Shown: positions 8,001-15,000 of the stretch, piece after piece
Numbering within the stretch: the stretch's first letter is position 1
Layout of the letters: each line of letters opens with the position of its first letter
Origin: CAYJBH01 sp964368625
GTDB lineage: Bacteria; Bacillota; Clostridia; Oscillospirales; Ruminococcaceae
Length of the DNA: 20,881 nt
Direction of reading: 5' to 3'
NCBI GenBank assembly: GCA_964368625.1
Contig: CAYJBH010000044.1
Location: 1 to 20,881 of the forward strand
Program-made: the position numbers and the translations under genes
Notes under the pieces: model-generated
The model's database searches: none
Told to the model about the DNA's origin: nothing
What the model saw: the letters and a program-made list of their open reading frames with translations, nothing else

Positions 8001-8452
8001 TGGCAAAGCTCTAACGCATTACATAGGTCTATGCCAAGCCGTATAACGTCCCTTCGTTTTAGCGGATTTTCGTAGGAATATTCCTGTATCGGCTTTAAAA
8101 GCTCCATCTTTATCAGTATATCAAAGCCTACATCGTTTTCGTGTTTTATTATGTTATGGTCTTCGTAGGCAACAATGTTTGCAGATCCTTTTAGGCGAGA
8201 CATTAGGGCGAATTCACGAACTATATCCTCCACCACAGTATAATAATACCTTTCGGCGGTGGCGTTATCCATCCCCTTTTCTAAAAGCTCTGCCCTGCTC
8301 TGGGGCACGGTTATAACCTTAAGGGCGGCGCGGTAAAGCTGACCGAAATCCTCTCTCCTAATTTCGTAAACCTTGCCGAAGCTGCCCTCGCCTATCTTTT
8401 TAGTTATCTGCCACTGCCCGAAAACGTTAGCTCCTAAACCATATTCCGCCAT
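5021..8452 (-). CDS. Receptor-like Ser/Thr protein kinase with transmembrane segment and large LRR ectodomain
   Basis: A 1143-residue single-pass protein. Residues 13-300 are a Hanks-type kinase: glycine loop GEGSFGKVYE (21-30), ALKVI with Lys45, HRDIKPDN (157-164), DFG (177-179) and APEVY (201-205), so it should be active. Residues 300-430 are a low-complexity Pro/Asn/Thr linker with a repeated Thr-x-x-Val/Ala motif. Residues 431-452 are the membrane segment, with KDKRKSK on the inner side. From about residue 497 to the end is a long run of 21-22-residue leucine-rich repeats of internalin type (LTPIAGLTELTILNIENS), with one longer insertion around residues 605-690. The kinase is thus cytosolic and the LRRs outside. 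The gene lies between effector B and the TPR lipoprotein and likely pairs with the PP2C. LRR ligand unknown. Confidence 0.95.
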   Translation of the reverse strand: MAEYGLGANVFGQWQITKKIGEGSFGKVYEIRREDFGQLYRAALKVITVPQSRAELLEKGMDNATAERYYYTVVEDIVREFALMSRLKGSANIVAYEDHNIIKHENDVGFDILIKMELLKPIQEYSYENPLKRRDVIRLGIDLCNALELCQRFNIIHRDIKPDNIFISELGNFKLGDFGIARTVEKTMSGLSKKGTYNYMAPEVYKGDAYGHSVDIYSLGIVMYRLLNKNRLPFLPPTPEPITFSDEERAKALRMSGEVFPKPVDATGRLFEIITKATAYKSTDRYSSPIHMREELQAILYSEKDSDIIYPNGDEIRLSENIYATNNTSENPQSKSPDENSKNNLDPEATISVHEQQPQKQQNSKATVSVFEQPGAGDNKASRTVCAFELKTTTSPEKTPPVSPQPYPINKNNREPLNNTVVVKDKRKSKVPIFILAGVLVLIVAVSVIYSLSSSEPIETTTSDGITFNSAVLEDEIREIINKPVGDILQSDLDSITELDLSDKGLIDFPDIYKLNNLTTLNLSNNEIAELSYAALLIASEDWTAENLTEIDISNNKISDLTIFSYMPALTTLNITGNKVSDLTPIADMTGLITLKAGSNMITDLTPIAGLIGLRELDLSNASNAYISSLSYPGGLAEFIKLLMIVGDTPISLTYESLEGTLLTEAQRQQLEKIHLMLLGIGDVNSINDLIPLAGMKNLTVLNLSGNVIKGGLAPISNLTMLEELILGRSGVIDITPIANLSNLKSLDISQSGVTDLTAIENLTQITSLDISYNGIENIAPVSGFSNLVELNISGIPVSDLSPIAGMAQLTALSVSNSGITDLGVLSAMSQLKALDISHNQIGDYNPLSALTSLTTLKMSGTTENLTPIASLTGLTALEVGYITELDLTPIAGLTELTILNIENSSTTNLAPISALTELIYLNIAGNELTDLIPLIELKELRFLNATNNSINGLTPLVGLTELLYLNVSINEISDLSPLSGITKLNELHVADNKISNLYPLESLTELTFLDIGDNQIVDLKPIKTMEKLEMLGAYNNEISDLTPLDSLRGMKMLDVKNNQIIDIEPLSLMTDLKILDISNNQITNLYATDLMRLLEILYIDNNRITDISILSDLPNLDTVSLGENNIIDYSPVDHVDYVSGRP
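5045..6964 (-). repeat. Degenerate tandem repeat encoding the LRR ectodomain
   Basis: About 1.9 kb of degenerate repeat, with a period near 66 bases at the protein-coding level (a 22-residue LRR unit). Recurrent motifs such as LTPIAGL, DLSPLSG and SNNQI are visible in translation. Units differ enough that the array looks old rather than freshly expanded. Confidence 0.8.
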
Positions 8453-8479
8453 ATTTTCCCTTTATTTGTTAATTGTTCG

Positions 8480-9586
8480 TTATTTGCTGTATTGGTATAT
8501 CGATGTTATTTTTGAACCCCAGGATGGATTTAAATCTTTTCCTTTCCCTGTGAGGTCGTACCCTTCACCGGGAGTATAGCCGGTAATATAATAACCACTA
8601 GAATCTAACACATTATACGAGCCATCAGGGTTTTTTCCGGTTATGGTAACATAGTGGGAGCTACTTCCTTTAGTTGCCATTATCGGTGGAGCGTATTTAT
8701 CCGGGTCGCTTATATATTTTTCTAACATACTGTCTATCTCTGCTACAAAGGCATCTTGTTGCGACAATCCCGGTTGCTGTGAGAGTATCGAGTTCACACC
8801 GTAACCAGAATAATTAAGTCCTTCTATGTTATAGTGGTTGATTACAACATCACCTTTGCCAATCGTAGAAACAAGGTCTGCCGGGGTGAGGTGCACACCC
8901 AACGAAGAGACTGCTGTTGCAATAGATGCTATTGCACAGCCAGCACTTGAATTTACCGGGGCAGATGCACCATCTAGCGTCCAGTCATCCGCACTGTAAT
9001 TTTTATCCTTAGAATAGGCAACAACATGCCAAATATCCCCTTCCCCATATGTATATGATGATACCACCCCAAGGTTTTGCATATCCTGTATTGGTTGGTT
9101 AATATCCTCGATTATTGGCCTTATCACATCACTTATGCTATCAAAAAGAGCATCTATAGACGGCAATATCTGCGGTGGAATTATTACCGGAGCAATGGGA
9201 ATAATTGCTTTTGATCTAAGCCAGTCGAGCATTGCTTTAATGGGTGACTTATCATATATCGATGTAGGGGTTGCTATGTTAGTGTTTTGCGAAATTTGTT
9301 CTATCGGCAGGATATCGGTAAGAGTTTTTGTTGTGGTTGAAACCTTTGAGCATGCCGTTGAGACGAGCGAGCGAAGCGCCGTAATCTTATTAGATTCATC
9401 TAAAATCTCGCCGCTTAGCGCCCTAACCTTATCATCTACCGTGCTTGAAACCGAAACCTTCCAATCAAGTCCGTTTAAAACCCCCCGAATCTCTGCGGCC
9501 ATAGAATCATAATCGTTCTCGATACGGGCTATCTCACCGCTTACCTCTGCCAGGGCCTCGGAATCCCATTTTATTAAGTTAGCCAT
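8480..9586 (-). CDS. Putative T7SS-exported effector B: WXG-like N-terminus plus C39-like cysteine peptidase
   Basis: A 368-residue paralogue of effector A. Residues 1-75 match copy A closely (IARIENDYDSMAAEIRGVLN then GLDWK, W42), ending a helical T7SS-substrate-like domain. Residues 85-175 are a divergent linker with a proline/isoleucine-rich hydrophobic stretch (130-142). Residues 180-368 are the C39-like peptidase: Cys217 in SSAGCAIASIATAVSSLG, His311 in SSHYVTITGKNPDGSYNVLD, and Asp328. Both paralogues end in YSK. The ATG at 9586 follows AGAAGGA at a rather long spacing of about 12 bases. It follows the structured intergenic stretch and precedes the receptor kinase by 27 bases. Secretion and peptidase function are inferred. 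Confidence 0.72.
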   Translation of the reverse strand: MANLIKWDSEALAEVSGEIARIENDYDSMAAEIRGVLNGLDWKVSVSSTVDDKVRALSGEILDESNKITALRSLVSTACSKVSTTTKTLTDILPIEQISQNTNIATPTSIYDKSPIKAMLDWLRSKAIIPIAPVIIPPQILPSIDALFDSISDVIRPIIEDINQPIQDMQNLGVVSSYTYGEGDIWHVVAYSKDKNYSADDWTLDGASAPVNSSAGCAIASIATAVSSLGVHLTPADLVSTIGKGDVVINHYNIEGLNYSGYGVNSILSQQPGLSQQDAFVAEIDSMLEKYISDPDKYAPPIMATKGSSSHYVTITGKNPDGSYNVLDSSGYYITGYTPGEGYDLTGKGKDLNPSWGSKITSIYQYSK

Positions 9587-9918
9587 ACTATCAACTATTC
9601 CTTCTATTTGTTTTTACGGGTTATCCCATAGACGGGAAAAACACTAATATCCTGTTTGCACTTTTTTCTTAGCCAAAACATTGTAATCCGAACCGTTTTT
9701 TATTTAACAAAACGTCCTGTGCCTTTGTTAGTTCACCTCGTAAGGCGAAAGCATTACTTCGGCACACTGCCTTGGCACAAATCATTTTGCTTTATAAAAA
9801 ATTCTGCGAACCTTACACCCGCAATTTTTGTATCGGGCGAGGCAGACGATAATGAGGATAACGATTGCCCGGTGCAAAAATTGCACATGTAAGGCGTGTT
9901 CGGATTTCAAGGCTTTGG
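9587..9918. other. Gene-free structured intergenic region (candidate leader RNA or repeat element)
   Basis: A 332-base gap inside the otherwise compact T7SS locus, with no convincing gene. It contains several inverted repeats. GCAATTTTTG (9821-9830) pairs with CAAAAATTGC (9875-9884), extended by CGGGC/GCCCG inside and by CCTTAC/GTAAGG (9811-9816, 9889-9894) outside. TGTGCC (9718-9723) pairs with GGCACA (9774-9779), flanked symmetrically by CAAAA/TTTTG. A small hairpin with GC-GAAA-GC tips it at 9740-9757. It could be a 5' leader of effector B, a processing or termination region after the WXG100 pair, or a dispersed repeat. I recognise no named RNA family. Confidence 0.45.
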
Positions 9919-10215
9919 CTAATCTATGCCCCTTACCCTCGAAAGCAGTTCGCTGTCTGCCTGTTCTGATTTTGCCGCCGCCTCGCGTGCTACCTCGGCA
10001 TATCTGTGCAGTGAGGTTTCCATGGTGGTAAATCGGTTACTCATGGAGTTAAATTTTTCAACAAAGGCTGTTTGGGCTTCACCCTTCCAGCTATCCTGCA
10101 GACCATAGACTATAATTCTTAGCTGTTTCATAAGCTGTAGATGTGTTTCTCTTAACCTATCCATCTCGGAGGCCTTTTCTCTTAGCTCGGCTGGGGTTAT
10201 AACTAGCTTTGGCAT
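9919..10215 (-). CDS. WXG100 family T7SS protein
   Basis: A 98-residue helical hairpin protein with the WXG turn at W43-K44-G45 (DSWKGEAQTAF). Length and motif position are classic for the ESAT-6/EsxA family. The turn is nearly identical to that of the EsxA-like protein at 11420-11719 (NWKGEAQDAF). It is encoded 39 bases after another WXG100 gene, and such tandem pairs commonly form heterodimers exported by EssC. No clean YxxxD/E export signal is visible in its C-terminus; RYAEVARE (71-78) is the nearest. It may serve as partner for effector B, the next gene downstream. Confidence 0.92.
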   Translation of the reverse strand: MPKLVITPAELREKASEMDRLRETHLQLMKQLRIIVYGLQDSWKGEAQTAFVEKFNSMSNRFTTMETSLHRYAEVAREAAAKSEQADSELLSRVRGID

Positions 10216-10254
10216 CTTAAAACCAATCCTTTCTTAAACAAAAACTATAATCAC

Positions 10255-10548
10255 CTAAAAAAACATTTTAGCCAGCTTATCGTCTACCGTTTTTAGCTTT
10301 TCTGCGCTACTTCTCATCATAGAGGCGAGGGAGTGCAGCTGTGACTGGGTTGCGGTAAGCTTGTTTAACCTTCGGCTTAAAACGCCCTGCATTTCGGTTC
10401 CGCTGTTTCCCTGCCAGGCAGCTTCCATATTTACCATGGCGGCTTTAGTTTTGCTTATAAGCTCGGCACAGCTACCGTCGGCAATCCTATCAAGGTCTGC
10501 CGCGCGTTTCATTACGCCATCGTAGTCAAGCCTGATTAGATTAATCAT
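10255..10548 (-). CDS. WXG100 family T7SS protein, divergent
   Basis: A 97-residue helical hairpin protein with WQG (W45-Q46-G47, AAWQGNSGTEM) at the turn. It begins MINLIRLDYDGVMKRAADLD, unlike the other two WXG100s here, so it is more likely a heterodimer partner than a duplicate. Its ATG overlaps the end of the T7SS-associated copy B gene by 8 bases, implying translational coupling and related function. Confidence 0.88.
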   Translation of the reverse strand: MINLIRLDYDGVMKRAADLDRIADGSCAELISKTKAAMVNMEAAWQGNSGTEMQGVLSRRLNKLTATQSQLHSLASMMRSSAEKLKTVDDKLAKMFF

Positions 10549-11341
10549 CTACCCTTTCCCTTCCTTCGGTTATCATTTTTGTTTCTTTAGCAATTATCTT
10601 TAATAAATCAGAGCTGCAAAGGCCGGTAAAAATCATTTCTTCCCCTCGATTTATGTCATATTCAAAGCTGATTCTCATTAAGGTATCCTCAACCATTGCA
10701 AATGCCACAACATCTTGTTGCTTTATCTGCTCGCTACCTACCCCGGCTGCTCTTTCTACCATTAAATAGGTAAGTGTGTATTTTTTTGCCTTGTTGCAGA
10801 TAACCTTTTCTACAAGATGTTTTGTTTTTTCGCTACAATCTGTTTCACCAAACAGATTAGTTGTTTTATCATTTTCAAATTTATCTATAATGTTGGTGTT
10901 TATAGATATCTTAAAACTATCTGTTTCGGGCATGTTAGCTGTTTTAAAAAAATCTATAAAACAAGCTGATACCTCATCTGACGATATCGAGTTTAATGTA
11001 TATTCTTCGTTTTCAGCAGCTACGCAAACCCACTCGTTCTTTAATCTAAACACGTAGCATGCAGTGTAGTTTTCTCCCTCGTCTAACCTTGCCACCAACA
11101 CCGACTCGCAGTATCCGCAGACTGCAATAAGCCGTGCCCATTCCTTGTCCATGGTTACTCCGGTTACGAAGTTATCAATGAGTATGCCTTTATTCTTTAA
11201 ACCGTCTAACGCCTTGCTATAGAAATCACTTAGCATCCTCTCGGTTTTATTTTCAAAGATATTGGGTAATGCTATTATTTTTTTTACACCGAGCACGGCT
11301 ATGCCGGCGCAAAGCTCACCTATGCTTAAGCTGTGTACCAT
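10541..11341 (-). CDS. Conserved T7SS-associated protein, copy B (possible substrate chaperone)
   Basis: A 266-residue soluble protein, paralogue of the gene at 2311-3054. The shared N-terminal pattern is GELCAGIAVLGVKKIIALPN. The middle region has CGYCES where copy A has CAFCDR, a similar Cys-x-x-Cys spacing. There is no signal peptide or membrane segment. The ATG at 11341 is chosen over the one at 11359 because GGAGG sits 5 bases before the former, inside the longer reading. It is translationally coupled to the downstream WXG100 gene (8-base overlap), which suggests it handles that protein or the effector beyond it. Family name uncertain (perhaps the DUF5081 group); an EspG-like role is speculation. 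Confidence 0.62.
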   Translation of the reverse strand: MVHSLSIGELCAGIAVLGVKKIIALPNIFENKTERMLSDFYSKALDGLKNKGILIDNFVTGVTMDKEWARLIAVCGYCESVLVARLDEGENYTACYVFRLKNEWVCVAAENEEYTLNSISSDEVSACFIDFFKTANMPETDSFKISINTNIIDKFENDKTTNLFGETDCSEKTKHLVEKVICNKAKKYTLTYLMVERAAGVGSEQIKQQDVVAFAMVEDTLMRISFEYDINRGEEMIFTGLCSSDLLKIIAKETKMITEGRERVDD

Positions 11342-11369
11342 ATCTTCCTCCGTATTCATTTTTTATTTT

Positions 11370-11405
11370 GTTTTGCAGGACAAAGCGGAACTCGCCCTGC
11401 AAAAC
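11370..11405 (-). repeat. Hairpin between the EsxA-like gene and the next gene
   Basis: Perfect 10-base arms GTTTTGCAGG (11370-11379) and CCTGCAAAAC (11396-11405), with an inner GCG/CGC pairing. On the minus-strand transcript it begins 15 bases after the EsxA-like stop. It is followed by A-rich rather than U-rich sequence, so it looks more like an mRNA 3'-stabilising or processing hairpin than a terminator. It would favour high EsxA output relative to downstream genes. Confidence 0.55.
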
Positions 11406-11419
11406 AGTCTGTTTTCCTC

Positions 11420-11719
11420 TTAGTTAAACGAGCTGGACATAGTTGATTTTAAGGTTTGGTCGGTTGCCTGTAGTTCACGCGAAGCTGTGTCCATTAGCTT
11501 TGCATAGCCTTCTAACATGTTAGAAAAGTTTGTGAAGCTACTTTGCATGCTCTCAAACTTTGCCACAAAGGCATCCTGAGCCTCACCCTTCCAGTTTTCG
11601 TTTAGTGAAAGCACCAACGAGCGTAGCTTTACCATGGTTTCATCGTGCTGAGTTTTAAGTGAACGAACCTCTGTAGCCTTGGATGTTAACAGTTCCGGTG
11701 TTACCTGAATTATTGCCAT
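11420..11719 (-). CDS. esxA: EsxA-like WXG100 protein
   Basis: A 99-residue WXG100 protein with the turn at W43-K44-G45 (ENWKGEAQDAF) and helix-rich flanks ending TLKSTMSSSFN. A strong Shine-Dalgarno GGAGG lies 7 bases before the ATG, suggesting high expression as expected for a major T7SS substrate. It sits directly after the EsaB/YukD-like gene and EssC. The small EsxA is both secreted and needed for machine function in Firmicutes T7SS (family knowledge). The gene symbol is assigned by position and family, not by orthology testing. Confidence 0.92.
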   Translation of the reverse strand: MAIIQVTPELLTSKATEVRSLKTQHDETMVKLRSLVLSLNENWKGEAQDAFVAKFESMQSSFTNFSNMLEGYAKLMDTASRELQATDQTLKSTMSSSFN

Positions 11720-11785
11720 TTTAATACCTCCAAAAATTCTTTATATCTTAACTCCCAGTGAGCAAGAATCAACTTATTGATATTA

Positions 11786-12055
11786 TCATTGCTGCTGTTT
11801 TATGATAATTTTTATGGTAGAACCGTCGAATGCAGATACCGAGGCTAACGTCTGATTACTGCTTAGAAGTTGGCGGTTATACTCTATCCCTATCGCCGAA
11901 ACCTTGTAAAATAGGTTAGAGTTTAACATCTTTAACGATTCCAAAAGCAAAATTTCCAGCTCGTTAATTTCGATAAGGGTAGGAAGCTCCATATCATTGA
12001 TAAAGTTTTTTTCACTGCAAACAACGGTAAGTATTGCCGAATGTGGTAGCTGCAT
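11786..12055 (-). CDS. yukD: EsaB/YukD-like ubiquitin-fold T7SS protein
   Basis: An 89-residue protein with a beta-grasp pattern. The INDMELPTLIEINELEILLL segment (central helix) and the C-terminal LLSSNQTLASVSAFDGSTIK then IIIKQ are the conserved YukD/EsaB arrangement (polypeptide tail after 'dG..l.i'). No GG tail, so it is not a conjugated modifier. It starts 15 bases after essC stops, with GGAAGGA as the ribosome binding site. The cytosolic EsaB family is required for T7SS activity in Firmicutes (family knowledge). Confidence 0.8.
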   Translation of the reverse strand: MQLPHSAILTVVCSEKNFINDMELPTLIEINELEILLLESLKMLNSNLFYKVSAIGIEYNRQLLSSNQTLASVSAFDGSTIKIIIKQQQ

Positions 12056-12070
12056 ATTAACCGTCCTTCC

Positions 12071-15000
12071 TTAATCATCTATAGCCTTTAACATTAAATT
12101 CTTGTTGTTAAAAATATAGTAGGCAAAACCTTTGTCTAGCAAGGTTTCCTTTTTAGTAAACTCTACATCTATAGCTAAAATTTCATGTGTTTTAATCAAT
12201 CCACCAAGTAGCAGTAATATTGAGCTTTGAATGCAACGCGTGGTTATTGGGTCGCCCTGATGGTAAATTTTGGTTATGTTACTTGCCGAATTATTTATAA
12301 ACAGATAGATGTCCAGCCCCTCGCCAAGCTGTAATATGCTGGAAATTCGCTGTATCGACCTATCGTTAACGACGGAATACACCCACTCTAAATCCTCTAT
12401 TACTATTAGTATGGGAGGAAAACCATCACCGTTGTTGTTGCCATTGCCATCAAGCTGTTCCTTTCGCGCCTGAAGTATCGGCATAAGTGAATCGAGATAG
12501 CTATCGATTAAGCTGCCCTGCGATAGAATAGTCTCAGCACGTTTAAAGGCAGGGGAGTGCTTGCAAAAGCAAGCCGTTTTAACATTGTTGGTTCTATCTG
12601 CAAACTGCAGTGCCAGGCGACCTAACAGTTCAGCACCCTCGGCTGTGTTCACCGAGGAAACAAGAATAGAAAATGCATCCACGGTATCGTAGTAAACCGG
12701 CGAAATCTTCTCGGTTTCAAGCCCCAATAAAACACCATAGTTTGGATAATCACTACTGCTGATGCTATCCGGCATTATCGGCAGTGCAGCCGCAACAGGG
12801 CCATTCCATTTTTCTCTCATTAATTTTGCCATGTTTAGTATGCCTGCCGAACGTTCGCTATCGCTACCGCTGCTGGGAATAGCTGTTTGAAACTCAAGCG
12901 GCGTTTCCCCCTTAACCAATCCTCTGCCACGAACGTTTTCAGGCACAAGCCCCTTAGTGTTTCCCACTATAGCAGAGTAGTCGTTTTTATCTGCCATCTG
13001 TAATGCTATGGTGCTTTTAACATTCTGCGCTACCCTAAAGCTAATCGCATTTTGAGAGCCGCCCGTCATAAGCAGATATATTCCATATGAAGCGCCCTGC
13101 AACGAAACGTTTTGGAAAAATTGATCGGAGTTTGGGAAGATAACCGGTATCTGCGAGAAATTGTCTATAGCTATTAAAATGTAAGGCATCTCTTCACAGG
13201 TAACCTCACGGTAGGCCTGTATATTAATTAAGCCCGAGCTTGAAATTTTATCCCTTCTAAGGGTGAACTCATCAGATAGCATCTTTAACAGCTTGTTAAA
13301 TTTATCAGCCTCGGTATCCCTAACAACCGCGCCAACATGTGGGAAATCTCGAAATAAGTTTAGGCTTCCACCGGCAAAGTCGAGGCAGTAGATATTAACC
13401 TCACATGGCTTGTAGCTCAACACTGTAGACATGATTGCAGTGTGCAAAAATGTGGTTTTTCCTGTTGTTGGTGATCCGTATACCGAGAGGTGGCCATCCT
13501 GTAAAAAATCAAGCTGTAGCGGATATTGTGATTGAGTTTGAGGGTCATCAATAAGGCCAACAACGGGACTAAACCTATTCTCGTTATCACTCCAATGTTC
13601 ACCGTCAAAAGCAATATGTAGCAGCTCAGATAGCTCTATAACGTCGGGAAGTTTCTTTGTCCAAACATTTCTGGCTCTTTTAATATCGTTTGCTCTTGCA
13701 TAGCTATCTATATAGTTAACTATTGCATCAATTTCGTTTTCTTCCGAGCGATAGCCGGTGGTTTTTTCGGTGCCGTAAACCGTTCTGTTAGCGTAAAGAT
13801 CGATAGCGGCAATCTTATCGTATAGCTGAATAGATGAATCCTTGTGTGGGTGATAGGGTGCACCGCTGTAGTAGCTTTGAATTTCTTCGAAAAGCTCGTC
13901 CTCACCAACCTGAACAAAGGCTCGCCCTGGGTTTTTTATCCAGGCGGCATCGGGATGTTTTAGCATCTCCTTGCTGTCTGCCGAGCTTGCAACCTTTAAA
14001 CACCATTTGAATCTTGTGTTGGCATGCATCTTATCGTCAACAACGTTTGCCGGCTTTTGGGTAAGAAGTATTATATGCACTCCCAGTGTTCGTCCGGTAG
14101 CAAATACGCTGTTTACCACCGACATAAATTCGGGATATTGAATTTTAAACTCGGCAAACTCATCGATAACTATAAACATATAGGAGAGCGGTTCGACCGC
14201 TTTTCCCTGCCTATAGAGTTTAAGATAGCCGGAGATATTGCTAACACCATGAGAATCAAACAGCGATTTTCTTCGGCTAAGTTCGTTTTCTAGTGCAAAC
14301 AGGTTTCTTGTTATACTAATATCAAGATCGGATATTGTTCCGGCAATGTGTGGAAGGTTTTTAAAGGGGAGAATAAGTCCCGTTCCCTTAAAGTCGATTA
14401 AAACAAAGGAGACATCCTGCGGCGAGAAGTGAAGAGCCATGGAGAGGATAAACGATTGAACCATCTCAGATTTACCCGAACCGGTCATTCCGGCAACAAG
14501 GCCATGGGGACCGAATTGTTTTTCATGAATATCAAAATAAAACGCTTCGCCGTTAGCACGAGCCCCGATGGGAACCGACATAGACTTTTCGGGTTGATAT
14601 CTACCCCATCTATTTTCAATATCCAGATCCTTTGCTCGCTGGGTTTTATATGCCTCTAAAAAGGTAACCGCAGTTGGCAATGCCTGGTTACCCTGTTTTG
14701 GTTCAACCCTAAGCGGTGCCATGGCTCGGGCAAATTTTTCGTAACAATCTAACGATACCGAATCGGCAGTAAAATCAATCCTAACCTCTGCCTGAAAGCT
14801 GTTGTATAAAACGCCGCAAAGTCCCTTTAATTCAATAACAATCTCACATTCTTTAGGAAGGTTATTTAGCTCGTTGAATAAAAAAATCGATGAGATACAA
14901 GCCGAAGGATGAGGCATTACCAACTTGCTATAGATGGTATGAGCTTGTACAAGCGATTTATCCGCAACGATAAAAAGATAGTGCGATGGTCCTTCACCGG

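Noticed and set aside
9656..10108. Plus-strand open frames around 9.65-10.1 kb
   Set aside because: They overlap the WXG100 gene or the structured intergenic region and show no protein-family features or ribosome sites.
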